Counted from the first letter of the stretch, positions 1-8,713 are shown. The stretch: 64,000 bases of DNA from Streptomyces sp. NBC_00234 (GCF_036195325.1 NZ_CP108101.1:7378001-7442000); one strand, 5' to 3'. A program made the numbers and translations. The notes: generated by a model not told the origin, from the letters alone.

Positions 1-652
1 GCTCCGAGGCCACCACCGTGCGGCGGCCCGGCTCCGTGAGGTACCAGAGGGTGTCGCCCCACGCGGTCGCGACGATCGTGGAACCGTCGGTGACCAGCAG
101 ATTCAGCCGCGAACCGGGGGCCGAGGCCGCGACGTCGAGCACGGTGTCGGCGACGGCCTGCGGCGGGGAGTCGCCCTCCGCGATCCGGTGGCGCACGAGG
201 GCCCAGACCAGGGCCGAGTCGCAGCGTGCCGCGAGGGTGAGCAGTTCGGCGGCCGGCATCGCGCCGGCCAGCGGGGCCAGCGAGCCGGGCCAGCCCTTCA
301 CCGCCCCGTTGTGGCTGAACAGCAGGCCGTCCGCGGCGAATGGCGCGGCAGCCGCCTCACCGTCCGCGCCCGCCTCGGTGGCGTCACGGACGGCGGCGAG
401 TATCGCCGTGCTCCGCACGACCCGGGCGAGGTCGGCGAACGACTCGTCGCCCCAGACGGGCCCCTGGCGCCGGTAGCGGCCCGGAACCGGGTCGCCGTCC
501 GCGTACCAGCCCACTCCGAAACCGTCCGCGTTGACCGTCCCGTACCGCTGGCGGCGCGGCTCCCAGGACTGGCGCACGAGGGAGTGCGCGGGCGCCACCA
601 GCACCTCGCCCAAGGCCACCGGCTCTCCCACGTAGGCAAGATGACGGCACAT
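1..652 (-). CDS. egtC: Ergothioneine amidohydrolase EgtC (gamma-glutamyl hercynylcysteine sulfoxide hydrolase), 3' end outside window
   Basis: A class II (N-terminal nucleophile) glutamine amidotransferase that removes the gamma-glutamyl group from the hercynylcysteine sulfoxide conjugate in ergothioneine synthesis. The protein starts MCRHLAYVGEPVALGEVLVA, so after Met removal Cys2 is the expected nucleophile. Further in are NADGFGVGWY and LLFSHNGAVKGWP, typical of the amidotransferase fold. About 217 codons are visible, and the reading frame is still open at base 1, so the C-terminus lies outside. The start codon shares one base with the egtB stop (TGATG), giving tight translational coupling. 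The egtA-egtB-egtC order on the minus strand is the standard actinobacterial operon; egtD would be expected further left. Identity is confident from sequence plus context. Confidence 0.93.
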   Translation of the reverse strand, partial: MCRHLAYVGEPVALGEVLVAPAHSLVRQSWEPRRQRYGTVNADGFGVGWYADGDPVPGRYRRQGPVWGDESFADLARVVRSTAILAAVRDATEAGADGEAAAAPFAADGLLFSHNGAVKGWPGSLAPLAGAMPAAELLTLAARCDSALVWALVRHRIAEGDSPPQAVADTVLDVAASAPGSRLNLLVTDGSTIVATAWGDTLWYLTEPGRRTVVASE

Positions 653-2010
653 CAGGCATCCCTCGCGGTACGGAAGCCGGAGAAGATCTGCCGGCGCACC
701 GGCAGGTCCCAGTTGCGGAACGTGCCACGGCAGGCCACCGCGTCCACGGCGAACGAACCCCCGCGCAGCACCTTGTGTTCCGGACCGAAGAACACGTCGG
801 AGTACTCGCGGTACGGGAACGGCGCGAAACCGGGGTACGGGAGGAAGTCGCTCGACGTCCACTCCCACACGTCGCCCATCAGCTGGCCCACGCCGAGCGG
901 CGACCGGCCCGCCGCGTAGGCGCCCGCCGCCGCGGGGCGGAGGTGGCGCTGGCCCAGGTTGGCGCGCTCGGGGGTCGGGTCCTCGTCACCCCACGGATAG
1001 CGCAGGGAGCGGCCCGAGACCGGGTCGTGGCGTGCGGCCTTCTCCCACTCGCTCTCCGTCGGCAGTCGCCTGCCCGCCCAGCGGGCGTACGCGTCCGCCT
1101 CGTACCAGCTGACGTGCAGCACCGGCTCGTCCCTCGGCACCGGCTCGGTCACCCCGAACCGGCGGCGCAGCCACTGCCCGGCGTCCCGGTGCCAGAACAG
1201 CGGTGCGGCCAGGCCGTGTTCGTTGATCATGTCCCAGCCCTCCGGCGCCCACCAGCGTCGCTCGGAGTATCCGCCGTCCTCGATGAAGCGCTGGTAGTCG
1301 CCGCAGGTGACCGGAGAGGTGTCGAAGAAGAACCCCGCCACCTCCCGCCGGTGCGCGGGTCGTTCGTTGTCCAGTGCCCATGGATCGGCCGAGGTGCCCA
1401 TGGTGAAGGCCCCCTCCGGCACCAGGACTTCGGCCGGAAGGCCGGCCGGTTCGGCAGGGGCGGGCGGCTCGGGTGCGGTGAGCGCGGCGGGGCCCGAACG
1501 CAGTTGATGGGTGATCAGCATCGTCTCGTCGTGCTGCTGTTCGTGCTGAGCGATCATGCCGAAGGCGAACCCGGCCCGCACGAGCGGTCGGCCCCCTTCG
1601 TGCAGCGGGGTCGCTTCGAGGATGTCCAGGGCCCGGCCGCGTACGTCGGCGGCGTAGGCGCGCGCCTCGGCAGGGGCCAGGAGGGGAAGCGAGGGACGGC
1701 TCGCGCGCGGGTGCTCGAAGGCGTCGTACAGGCCGTCGATCTCGGGGCGCATCGCCTCACGGCCTCCGACCGCGCGGATCAGCCACATCTCCTCCTGGTT
1801 GCCGATGTGGGCCAGGTCCCAGACCAGGGGCGACATCAACGGGGAGTGCTGTGCGGTCAGTTCGCCGTCGTCGACGCTGTCGGTGAGGAGGGCGGTGCGT
1901 TCGCGGGCGGTCAGGAGCGCCGCGAGCGCGCGCTGCCGGAGAGCTTCGGGGTCCACGTCCACGGTCCCGGACGAGCTGTCCGGGAAGCCCTCGGCGGAGA
2001 GGTCGGTCAT
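652..2010 (-). CDS. egtB: Ergothioneine sulfoxide synthase EgtB
   Basis: Non-haem iron enzyme (452 aa) that joins gamma-glutamylcysteine to hercynine with O2 to form the sulfoxide. Residues 20-165 are a DinB-like domain. The three-His iron site known in EgtB matches H68 (DLAHIGNQEEMW) and H156/H160 (AQHEQQHDETML). Residues about 190-450 are an FGE-sulfatase/C-lectin domain with GAFTMGTSADPWALDNERPA, WEWTSSDFLPYPGF and VLRGGSFAVDA. The ATG at 2010 is chosen because it forms an ATGA overlap with the egtA stop. A longer in-frame extension exists upstream but lies inside egtA and has no family support. Its 3' end touches the egtC start. Confidence 0.95.
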   Translation of the reverse strand: MTDLSAEGFPDSSSGTVDVDPEALRQRALAALLTARERTALLTDSVDDGELTAQHSPLMSPLVWDLAHIGNQEEMWLIRAVGGREAMRPEIDGLYDAFEHPRASRPSLPLLAPAEARAYAADVRGRALDILEATPLHEGGRPLVRAGFAFGMIAQHEQQHDETMLITHQLRSGPAALTAPEPPAPAEPAGLPAEVLVPEGAFTMGTSADPWALDNERPAHRREVAGFFFDTSPVTCGDYQRFIEDGGYSERRWWAPEGWDMINEHGLAAPLFWHRDAGQWLRRRFGVTEPVPRDEPVLHVSWYEADAYARWAGRRLPTESEWEKAARHDPVSGRSLRYPWGDEDPTPERANLGQRHLRPAAAGAYAAGRSPLGVGQLMGDVWEWTSSDFLPYPGFAPFPYREYSDVFFGPEHKVLRGGSFAVDAVACRGTFRNWDLPVRRQIFSGFRTARDA

Positions 2011-3317
2011 GAGCGGGTGCCCCTTCCCTGGAGCGGTGCGAACCCGGCGGGTGTGCGGTCGGTCAGATCGTCGGCCGGACATCGTCCCCGGGCCACGAAC
2101 CGGGTGTGGAAGTCCGCGACCGTGTCCTGAACGGACTTGGTCGCCCCGATCCGGGGCAGCGCCTCCAGAGCGGCCTCGAAGCAGACGTCCGCCGCGGCCC
2201 GCAGCTCCGGGTCGGTCAGGCCGTCGCGGGCGGCGCCGGTCCACAGCGGATTGCGCGGTGCGGACAGCGGGCCCGCGGTCTCGGCCAGCGGTTTGACGGT
2301 GCGGTACACGGTCTCTGCGGCCTCCGGGTCGTCGAACAGGGCAGTGGTGACGGCGAGCGGCACGATCCACCCGTCGGCACCGCTCTGCGCGTCGATCATG
2401 CGCAGTTCGAGGTGTCCGCGCGGGCGGACCGGCGGAAAAAGGGTGGTGACGTGGTAGTCGAGATCGGCCTGGACGGGGGGCCGCGGCCCGCCGCCGCGGA
2501 TCCACTCCCGGAAGGTGAGCCCGTCCGGAACCTCCCAGGGGCCGTCCCCGCCACGAATGCACATCACCGGGGTGTCGAGAGCATGGGCCGTCCAGGCGTC
2601 GCGCGGCGCGAGACGGCTCGGCGGCGCGAGCGACCGTGCGGGATCGAGGTCGGCCCAGAGCGCCTGCCGGGTGGAGCGCCAGCCCGTGGCGCGGCCCTGC
2701 TGGAACGGCGAATTCGCGAACGCGGCCACCAGCACGGCACCCAGCAGATGCGCGAGCTGCCAGCGCCGTCCGTACCCGAGCGGCCCCGGCTCCTCCTCAC
2801 CCGCGTCCAGACACACCTGGATGGACGCCGACGAGCACATCATGGCGCGCCCGGCCGGGCCCGACCGGTCCAGGGAGCATTCCATGGCGGCGTAGCGCGG
2901 CTCCCGCAGCAGGCGACGCGGGGGATGCCACGGATCGACACCGAGGCCGACCGCCACGAGATCCGCCCGCCCGAGCGTGGCGCGCACGGCGGCGAGATCG
3001 GCGGCGGTGGTGTCGACGCACTCCATGAGGGAGTCGGCGGGAAGGGAGCTGAGCTCCAGCTGACCGCCGGGTTCGAACGTCAGGGACGCGCTCAGGGGCA
3101 GTTCACGTACGGCGTCGGCCGCCGCGGCGAGCCGTTCCTCGGACACGGGGACGTCGGGACGTCCACGGTCGTGAATAAGCCATTCGAGTTCCACACCCAC
3201 CTTGCGAGGTGGTCCCGTCTTGAAGCAGATGCAGCGCAGTAAATCCTCCGCCTCGCCCTCACCGAGGGGTACGCCGCGCCCTGCCTGGCCGTCTGCGCCG
3301 GGGGTTTTCGGGGGCAT
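2007..3317 (-). CDS. egtA: Glutamate-cysteine ligase EgtA (ergothioneine pathway)
   Basis: ATP-dependent ligase of the GCS2 family (436 aa) that makes gamma-glutamylcysteine for the EgtB reaction. Recognisable segments are KVGVELEWLIHDRGRPDVPV near the N-terminus (substrate/Mg region of carboxylate-amine ligases), LTFEPGGQLELSS, SSASIQVCLDAG and RGHLELRMIDAQSG. The ATG at 3317 is chosen because AGGAGG lies 7 nt upstream on the minus strand and the conserved domain begins soon after; an open extension up to 3509 has no such support. It is the first gene of the egtABC run and overlaps egtB by 4 bp. The region between it and the divergent gene at 3466 must hold both promoters, but I cannot place -10/-35 boxes confidently. 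Confidence 0.93.
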   Translation of the reverse strand: MPPKTPGADGQAGRGVPLGEGEAEDLLRCICFKTGPPRKVGVELEWLIHDRGRPDVPVSEERLAAAADAVRELPLSASLTFEPGGQLELSSLPADSLMECVDTTAADLAAVRATLGRADLVAVGLGVDPWHPPRRLLREPRYAAMECSLDRSGPAGRAMMCSSASIQVCLDAGEEEPGPLGYGRRWQLAHLLGAVLVAAFANSPFQQGRATGWRSTRQALWADLDPARSLAPPSRLAPRDAWTAHALDTPVMCIRGGDGPWEVPDGLTFREWIRGGGPRPPVQADLDYHVTTLFPPVRPRGHLELRMIDAQSGADGWIVPLAVTTALFDDPEAAETVYRTVKPLAETAGPLSAPRNPLWTGAARDGLTDPELRAAADVCFEAALEALPRIGATKSVQDTVADFHTRFVARGRCPADDLTDRTPAGFAPLQGRGTRS

Positions 3318-3465
3318 GTCCGGTCCTCCTGTCCAGGTACGTCCGTACCACCCAAACCCCTTCCGGGAGATCGCACAAGGGTGCCCTCGCAGAGCGTAAA
3401 TCCGCTTGCGTCCATGCCGGTGGAGCGCCGAGCATGCCCCGTATGCACCACATGGGGGCGCGCCC

Positions 3466-4302
3466 TTGAGCGCGAGACTGCGCGGCATCGCGCGCGAGAC
3501 CGAGGCCATCGTCGAGGCCGGCCGCTACCGCACCTCGGACGGCCGCGAGGTGAGTATCGAGCGTGCCCTGACCGCCGCGCTCTCCGGCACCCGGCTGTAC
3601 GGCCCCGAGCCCGTTCCCGTGGCCGTCCTGGACCGCGACCGGGTCCCCGAGGTCGCGGTGACCGGCGAGAGCAGCCTGGCGGCGGCACACCGGCTGACCA
3701 GTGAGGCAAGGGGCAAGGTCGCCGTCCTCACGTACGCCTCCGCCCGCAATCCCGGCGGCGGCTATCTGAACGGCGCCCAGGCCCAGGAAGAGGCCCTGTG
3801 CCGCGGCTCGGCGCTCTACGCCACCCTGCTGCGCGCCCCCGAGTTCTACGCCCACCACCGGGCGGAACGCAGCACCTTCTACACCGACCGGGTCATCCAC
3901 TCGCCCGGCGTCCCGGTGTTCCGAGACGACCGGGGGCGCCTCCTGGACACCCCGTACACCGTCGGCTTCCTCACCTCCCCGGCGCCCAATGCCGGAGTGA
4001 TCCGCAGCCGGACGCCCGAGGAGGCGCACCGCATCCCGGCCGCGCTCGCGAGCCGCGCCGAACGGGTCCTCGAAGTGGCGGCCGTACGGGGCTACCGCAG
4101 GCTCGTGCTCGGGGCCTGGGGCTGCGGCGTGTTCCGGAACGACCCCGTGGAGGTGGCCGGCGCGTTCCACGCGCTGCTCGCCGACGGTGGCCGGTTCGCG
4201 GGCCACTTCGAGCAGCTCGTCTTCGCCGTTCTCGACCGCGACCCCGACTCCGCCGCCCGGGCCGCGTTCAGCCGGACGTTCGCCGGTCAGCTCCAGCCGT
4301 AA
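3466..4302 (+). CDS. TIGR02452-type bacterial poly(ADP-ribose) glycohydrolase-like protein
   Basis: Predicted macrodomain-type hydrolase (278 aa) of the bacterial PARG group, which cleaves ADP-ribose polymers or related ADP-ribosyl links in the cytoplasm. The PARG signature GGG-x7-QEE is visible at residues 97-109 (NPGGGYLNGAQAQEEALCRG); the second Glu is the catalytic residue in characterised family members. Upstream is the family N-terminus, SARLRGIARETEAIVEAGRY. The TTG at 3466 is chosen because that conserved N-terminus begins exactly there and a GGGGGCG tract sits just upstream; an in-frame TTG at 3406 is the alternative. Its 3' end overlaps the convergent toxin-like gene by 16 bp. The natural substrate is unknown. 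Confidence 0.82.
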   Translation: MSARLRGIARETEAIVEAGRYRTSDGREVSIERALTAALSGTRLYGPEPVPVAVLDRDRVPEVAVTGESSLAAAHRLTSEARGKVAVLTYASARNPGGGYLNGAQAQEEALCRGSALYATLLRAPEFYAHHRAERSTFYTDRVIHSPGVPVFRDDRGRLLDTPYTVGFLTSPAPNAGVIRSRTPEEAHRIPAALASRAERVLEVAAVRGYRRLVLGAWGCGVFRNDPVEVAGAFHALLADGGRFAGHFEQLVFAVLDRDPDSAARAAFSRTFAGQLQP

Positions 4303-4754
4303 CGCTCCCGCAGCCGCCCGGCGACCAGCTCGAACCGCTCCCGGTCCAGTGCGCAGGCTTCCCGCCGCATGCCGTCCTCGTGCACGCGCAGCACCCGGTC
4401 CAGGTCGACCCAGGACTGACGGCCCGAGCTGTCCCAGGGGCCCGCTCCGAGCGCCACCCACTCCCGGTCCAGGTCGTGCTGCTTGCTGGAGAGCTGTACG
4501 GCGAGCAGGGTCCTGCCCTCCTCACGCGCGACCACCAGCACCGGCCGGTCCTTGCCACGCCCGTCGTTCTCCTCGAACGGCACCCAGGTCCAGACGATCT
4601 CGCCGGGGTCGGGATCGCCGTCCCGGTCGGGTGCGTACGAGGTGCGGACCGGCCCCGCTTCGCGCGGATCGGCCTCCACCGTGGCGGTCGGCCCCTTGCG
4701 GCCGGGGAAGTCGGACGAGCTGTCAGTGGTGTGTGTGTCGTGGGGGAACGTCAT
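4287..4754 (-). CDS. PemK/MazF-like type II toxin-family protein
   Basis: A 155-aa protein whose second half fits the PemK/MazF (CcdB-fold) family: GEIVWTWVPFEENDGRGKDR followed by PVLVVARE, then LLAVQLSSKQHD and SWVDLDRVLRVHED. MazF members are sequence-specific endoribonucleases. The family Pro-Val core and the RPVLVV strand are present, preceded by about 45 low-complexity residues. No obvious antitoxin gene lies beside it; the upstream neighbour at 4826 is a divergent secreted hydrolase. Many Streptomyces chromosomes carry such lone PemK-like genes, so a free-standing or non-toxin role is possible. The 3' ends of this gene and the PARG-like gene overlap. Confidence 0.72.
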   Translation of the reverse strand: MTFPHDTHTTDSSSDFPGRKGPTATVEADPREAGPVRTSYAPDRDGDPDPGEIVWTWVPFEENDGRGKDRPVLVVAREEGRTLLAVQLSSKQHDLDREWVALGAGPWDSSGRQSWVDLDRVLRVHEDGMRREACALDRERFELVAGRLRERYGWS

Positions 4755-4825
4755 CCGAACACCGTAGAACCTGTACGGCCCAATCCATGGAGCGGGGCGG
4801 CTGAAAGGGCATCAGGCTCGACCTC

Positions 4826-5974
4826 ATGGTCATCGGAGTCCTCGCACACCCCTCCCGTACCGTCGCCCTCACTGTCGCCGGGCTGCTCGCAGCGGCCCTG
4901 CTCCCGGCGGCTTCTGCCGTGGCGTCAGCCCCGCTTCCCACCCGCCCGCTCTCTCCGTCCTCGGTCGCGACGGACGCGTCGAGCGCATCGGCCGAGCCGG
5001 GAGCGGGCGGCGCCGAACCGCCGCGCACCGTGTCGGCGTGGCTGCCCTACTGGGACCAGGAAGGCGCGTACCAGGACGCGCTGCGCCACGCGGATCAGCT
5101 GCACACCGTCAGCCCCTTCTGGTACCAGGCGATTTCGGCCGGCCGGATCGACCCGCACCCTGGCGCGGGAGAGCGCCGCATCATCGACGGGCTGCACCGG
5201 GCCGGCGCCCAGGTCGTGCCCACCGTCATGGAGACGATGAAGAAGGGCGCCCTCGCCGCGATCCTCACCGACCCCGCGCAGCGCAGGGAACACGCCGACG
5301 CGCTGATGCGTACCGTCCGCACGCGCGACTACGACGGCCTGGACCTGGACTACGAGTCCATCGCCGCGACCGGCGAGAGCACCTACCGTGCGGTCCGCGA
5401 CGGCTTCACCGCCCTCGCGACCGACCTGTGCGCCCGCCTCCACGAGCTCCGCAAACAGTGCGTCATCACGGTCTTCCCGAAGACCAGGACCACCGGACGC
5501 ATCTGGGACTACGAGGCGATCGGCCGCGTCGCCGACCGGATGCGGATCATGGCCTACAACCTGCACTGGTCGAGCGGTACGCCGGGCCCCATCGCCGACA
5601 CGGCCTGGTACGACGACATCCTGACCCGCGCCACCGCCCTCGTCCCGGCGGAGAAACTGGAGATGGGACTGCCCGCCTACGGATGGGACTGGCCGGCCGA
5701 CCCCGCCGGCAAGTCCAAGACCGGCCACGTGACCTGGAAGACCGCCGAAGCGCTGCGCCTCAAGGTGGGCGCGCCCTACCAGCTGGACGAGGTCTCCGGA
5801 ACGCCGCACTTCAGCTACCTGGACGGCAAGGAGCGCCGCGAGGTCTGGTACCAGGACGCCCGCGGAGTCGCCACGCACCTGCCGGTGCTGCGCCGCCACG
5901 GAGTCCGCAACACCGCACTCTGGGCCCTCAACTTCGAGGATCCCGAGCTGTGGCCGGTCCTGGCCCGGGGCTGA
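4826..5974 (+). CDS. Secreted glycoside hydrolase family 18-like protein
   Basis: Predicted exported hydrolase (382 aa) acting outside the cell on chitin-like or other GlcNAc polymers. The N-terminus is a signal peptide (RTVALTVAGLLAAALLPAAS, cleavage near residue 36) followed by a Ser/Ala-rich linker. The GH18 catalytic signature DxxDxDxE is intact at residues 170-177 (DGLDLDYE), with Glu177 as the expected acid/base. MRIMAYNLHWS and LEMGLPAYGWDW are the next conserved barrel strands. The ATG at 4826 has only a weak, distant GAAAGGG upstream, so the start is moderately certain. It is divergent from the PemK-like gene. It resembles the spore-germination-type GH18 branch (YaaH/SleL-like) more than large modular chitinases. 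Confidence 0.85.
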   Translation: MVIGVLAHPSRTVALTVAGLLAAALLPAASAVASAPLPTRPLSPSSVATDASSASAEPGAGGAEPPRTVSAWLPYWDQEGAYQDALRHADQLHTVSPFWYQAISAGRIDPHPGAGERRIIDGLHRAGAQVVPTVMETMKKGALAAILTDPAQRREHADALMRTVRTRDYDGLDLDYESIAATGESTYRAVRDGFTALATDLCARLHELRKQCVITVFPKTRTTGRIWDYEAIGRVADRMRIMAYNLHWSSGTPGPIADTAWYDDILTRATALVPAEKLEMGLPAYGWDWPADPAGKSKTGHVTWKTAEALRLKVGAPYQLDEVSGTPHFSYLDGKERREVWYQDARGVATHLPVLRRHGVRNTALWALNFEDPELWPVLARG

Positions 5975-6071
5975 CGGAGAGGACCCCTCGTACCCGTGCG
6001 CCCGGCGGCCCGCCCCACCCGGGCCCCGGCACGCAGCCCCGGCGAACGGGTCTGGAAGACTGCCGGACGCC

Positions 6072-7094
6072 ATGAGCCAGTTACCCGAGCAGTCCTCCGG
6101 GACCTCCGTGCCGACCAGCGCCGATGTGGCGCGTCTGGCCGGAGTCTCCAGGGCCACCGTGTCCTACGTCCTGAACAACAACGCGAGCGTGCGGATCAGC
6201 GAACCGACCCGGCGCCGGGTCAGGCAGGCGGCGTCCGACCTCGGCTACGTTCCGCACGCGGCGGCCCGGAGCCTGCGCGCGGGCCACAGCAGGATGGTGC
6301 TGCTGCCCACCTGGAACCTCCCGGCAGGCCCGCTCCACCAGCACTTCCTCCACCGGCTCCAGTCGGATCTGCGCCGCCTCGACTACACCGTCGTCCAGTA
6401 CGGCAGTGCGGGCCTCGACGCCGACGAGGCGGCCAGGGCCTGGGCCGAGCTGCGCCCCGTCGCGGTCGTCTCGCCCGGCGGCCCCGCCCTCACTCCGTAC
6501 GGCATCGAGGTCCTCACCCGCTCCGGTGCCAAGGCCGTGATCACCCTCGGGCCGCAGCCGGTCGACGGCGCACACGCCCTGGTCATGGACCAGCGGGTGG
6601 TCGGCAGCTGCGCGGTCGCCCACCTGCTGGCCCGGGGCCGCCGCCGCATCGGTGTGGTCCTGCCGCAGGAGCCCGGCCTCGCCCTCTTCGGCGAACCACG
6701 GCTCGCGGGCGCACGCCGCACCGCGGAACCCGCCGGCGCGCTCGTCCTGCCGTTGCCCCTGCGGTACGAGGAGGAGTCCGCGGCCGAACTCGCCGCCCGC
6801 TGGCACACCCTCGGCCTGGACGCCGTCTTCGCCTACAACGACGAGTACGCCATGCTCCTGATGCGGGCGCTCCAGGACGCCGGCATCGCGATCCCGGGGG
6901 ACACCGCCGTGATCGGCGCGGACGACCTCGTGCTCGGCCGGCTGCTCCGCCCGCGGCTCAGCACCGTACGCATGGAACTGGCGGCCGAGCAGGCCCCGGC
7001 CGAAATGATCGACCGGCTGGTGCGCCACCCCGCCGGAGCCCCGGAACGCCACGACCTGTTGCGGGCCGTGGCCGTGCCCCGCGAGTCCAGCTGA
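6072..7094 (+). CDS. LacI-family transcriptional regulator
   Basis: DNA-binding repressor/activator (340 aa). Residues about 15-70 are a LacI helix-turn-helix with hinge: SADVARLAGVSRATVSYVLN, then SEPTRRRVRQAASDLGYVPH and AARSLRAG. The rest is a periplasmic-binding-protein-like sensor domain ending in VFAYNDEYAMLLMRALQDAG and VIGADDLVLGRLLRPRLSTV, typical of the effector-binding half. It lies 97 bp after the GH18-like gene on the same strand, so it may regulate that hydrolase, but its own operator is not obvious. The effector cannot be inferred. Confidence 0.9.
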   Translation: MSQLPEQSSGTSVPTSADVARLAGVSRATVSYVLNNNASVRISEPTRRRVRQAASDLGYVPHAAARSLRAGHSRMVLLPTWNLPAGPLHQHFLHRLQSDLRRLDYTVVQYGSAGLDADEAARAWAELRPVAVVSPGGPALTPYGIEVLTRSGAKAVITLGPQPVDGAHALVMDQRVVGSCAVAHLLARGRRRIGVVLPQEPGLALFGEPRLAGARRTAEPAGALVLPLPLRYEEESAAELAARWHTLGLDAVFAYNDEYAMLLMRALQDAGIAIPGDTAVIGADDLVLGRLLRPRLSTVRMELAAEQAPAEMIDRLVRHPAGAPERHDLLRAVAVPRESS

Positions 7095-7153
7095 ACGGCG
7101 CACCGCGGCGCGACGAAGTGCGCCGCGTGCACCGGATGTCTAGCGTCTTGGAC

Positions 7154-7420
7154 ATGAGCCATCCGCAGAGTTACGAGATCCTGCTGGTCCCGGAATTCGC
7201 CGAGCGCGGCAACAAGGACCAGGAACGGGGCGCCGCCATCCGCTCGGCGGTCGTGGCGGCCACCGGCGAGACCGGGGCCTCCGGCTACCCGCGCTACTCC
7301 GGCGACGGCATGGAGGCGGACATCGACCCGGCGACGCACACCGTGGAGGCCCTGCTGGTGGACGGAGCGGAAGTCGACTACGGACTCACGGTCCGGATCG
7401 CCGAGAAGTCCGGCGACTAG
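7154..7420 (+). CDS. Hypothetical protein, 88 aa
   Basis: Small soluble acidic protein starting MSHPQSYEILLVPEFAERGN and ending VDYGLTVRIAEKSGD. Codon use is normal for the region (strong GC3), which supports it as real. No signal peptide, membrane segment or known motif is seen. The ATG at 7154 lies 59 bp after the LacI-type gene. Its TAG stop codon is the first TAG of a perfect 20-bp inverted repeat (7417-7494), so the end of this reading frame may have been set by that element. Confidence 0.6.
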   Translation: MSHPQSYEILLVPEFAERGNKDQERGAAIRSAVVAATGETGASGYPRYSGDGMEADIDPATHTVEALLVDGAEVDYGLTVRIAEKSGD

Positions 7421-7494
7421 GGAGTGTCCGCAAAGTATCGTCGTCCACCCGAAGGGTGCCGCCGGCCAGACGAGACTTTGCGGACACTCCCTAG
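7417..7494. repeat. 78-bp MITE-like element with perfect 20-bp terminal inverted repeats
   Basis: CTAGGGAGTGTCCGCAAAGT (7417-7436) is perfectly inverted at 7475-7494, leaving a 38-bp centre that contains a small hairpin, CACCC-GAA-GGGTG. Each outer end is CTAG, which reads like a duplicated target. The arms resemble the ends of actinobacterial IS elements, and the size fits a non-autonomous miniature element. It carries the TAG stop of the upstream 88-aa gene. A bidirectional terminator role is equally compatible with the structure, because neither arm is followed by a U-tract but Streptomyces terminators often lack one. Confidence 0.6.
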
Positions 7495-7592
7495 GGTCCT
7501 TCGTTCGGGTCGGGCCGGATCATCACGCTTTCGCGGCTACCGGCCTGCGAGAGCGCCCCGCACGGCGGGGGACGCCGTGCCATCCTGGGCGG

Positions 7593-8084
7593 GTGACGCT
7601 TTCGGACCTGGCCCGGCTCCGCCGGGCCCGCGACCAGATGGACCGCGACTACGCGGAGCCGCTCAACGTCCCTGCCCTGGCACACCAGGCCCACATGTCG
7701 CCCGGCCACTTCTCCCGCAGTTTCCGCGCCGCGTACGGGGAGACCCCGTACAGCTACCTGATGACGCGCAGGATCGAGCGGGCGAAGGCCCTGCTGCGGC
7801 GGGGGGACATGTCGGTGACGGACGTCTGCTTCGCCGTCGGGTGCACCTCGCTCGGGACGTTCAGCACGCGGTTCACCGAGCTGGTGGGCGAGAGCCCCAG
7901 CGCGTACCGGGCACGGCCGCACGACCAGGGCGCGGCCGTGCCGGCCTGCATCGCCAAGATCCACACGCGACCGCTCAGGAACGCGGAACCGGGCGGGAAC
8001 GCCGAACCGTTCGAGGGAGCGAAACCGGTCGGTAACCCGGAGCCGGTCAGTAAGGGAAAGGCCGAGGACGCGGCTCGCCGGTAA
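7593..8084 (+). CDS. AraC/XylS-family transcriptional regulator, DNA-binding domain only
   Basis: A 163-aa protein made almost entirely of the AraC double helix-turn-helix: LARLRRARDQMDRDYAEPLN, HMSPGHFSRSFRAAYGETPY, then VTDVCFAVGCTSLGTFSTRF and VGESPSAYRAR. No N-terminal sensing domain is present, as in MarA/SoxS-type regulators. The start is GTG at 7593. After residue 110 comes a poorly conserved tail with repeated NAEP/NPEP-like units. The ligand and targets are unknown; the nearest genes are the MITE-like element upstream and thioredoxin convergent downstream. Confidence 0.88.
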   Translation: MTLSDLARLRRARDQMDRDYAEPLNVPALAHQAHMSPGHFSRSFRAAYGETPYSYLMTRRIERAKALLRRGDMSVTDVCFAVGCTSLGTFSTRFTELVGESPSAYRARPHDQGAAVPACIAKIHTRPLRNAEPGGNAEPFEGAKPVGNPEPVSKGKAEDAARR

Positions 8085-8133
8085 CGCGGCCCGTTCCTCC
8101 TCGGCTCGGTCCGGTCGACGGACCCGCACCGCG

Positions 8134-8167
8134 GAGCGCCCGGCCGGCATCGGCCGGCCAGGCGCTC
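8134..8167. terminator. Hairpin between convergent araC-type and thioredoxin genes
   Basis: GAGCGCCCGGCCGGC (8134-8148) pairs with GGCCGGCCAGGCGCTC (8152-8167), one mismatch, very short loop. Its place between two gene ends suggests a bidirectional factor-independent terminator. Confidence 0.6.
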
Positions 8168-8214
8168 ATGACGCAGGACGCATGCGCGGTCACCGCGGGG
8201 TCAGGACGAACCGC

Positions 8215-8598
8215 TTACGGCTGATTCTGCTCCTGGGCCTTCTTCTGCTCCTCGACGGACTTGTGCACCTCGTCCATGTCGAGGTTCCTGGCCTGCCCGA
8301 TGACATCCTCGAGGGCCGCCTCGGGGAGCGCCCCGGGCTGGGCGAAGATCGCCACGTTGTCCCGGACGATCATCAGCGTCGGAATGGACTGGATCTCGAA
8401 AGCCGCCGCCAGCTCCTGCTGGGCCTCCGTGTCGACCTTGGCGAACACCAGGTCGGGGTGACGCTCGGAGGCCGAGTCGTACACCGGCGCGAACTGCCGA
8501 CACGGGCCGCACCAGGAAGCCCAGAAGTCGATCAGTACGAAGTCGTTGTCGCTCACGACCTGATCGAAGTTGTCCTTGGTGAGCTCTACGGTGCTCAT
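8215..8598 (-). CDS. trxA: Thioredoxin
   Basis: Small disulfide reductase (127 aa). The active site WCGPC is at residues 29-33 (VLIDFWASWCGPCRQFAPVY), and the cis-Pro loop SIPTLMIVRDNV is present. The C-terminus is a charged tail (VEEQKKAQEQNQP) longer than in E. coli TrxA. The ATG at 8598 is chosen because a purine-rich AGGAAGAGG stretch lies upstream on the minus strand; an open extension to 8694 runs into the divergent oxidoreductase promoter. It would be reduced by NADPH-dependent thioredoxin reductase and is divergent from a flavin disulfide oxidoreductase. Confidence 0.95.
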   Translation of the reverse strand: MSTVELTKDNFDQVVSDNDFVLIDFWASWCGPCRQFAPVYDSASERHPDLVFAKVDTEAQQELAAAFEIQSIPTLMIVRDNVAIFAQPGALPEAALEDVIGQARNLDMDEVHKSVEEQKKAQEQNQP

Positions 8599-8713
8599 TC
8601 TCTGATACCTCTTCCTGGGCCCGTTCGGACCTGTCGGGCACAACGGTGACTGCACTTGCGCTATTCCGCCTGCCCATGTGGCCGTCAGGCACACCCACGA
8701 TCAGACTGTCCGC

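Noticed and set aside
775..2130. Plus-strand frame across egtB
   Set aside because: Antisense to a well-defined EgtB protein with its three-His site.
4287..4754. Searching for an antitoxin gene beside the PemK-like protein
   Set aside because: Neither flank has a small DNA-binding antitoxin; the neighbours are a PARG-like gene and a GH18-like gene.
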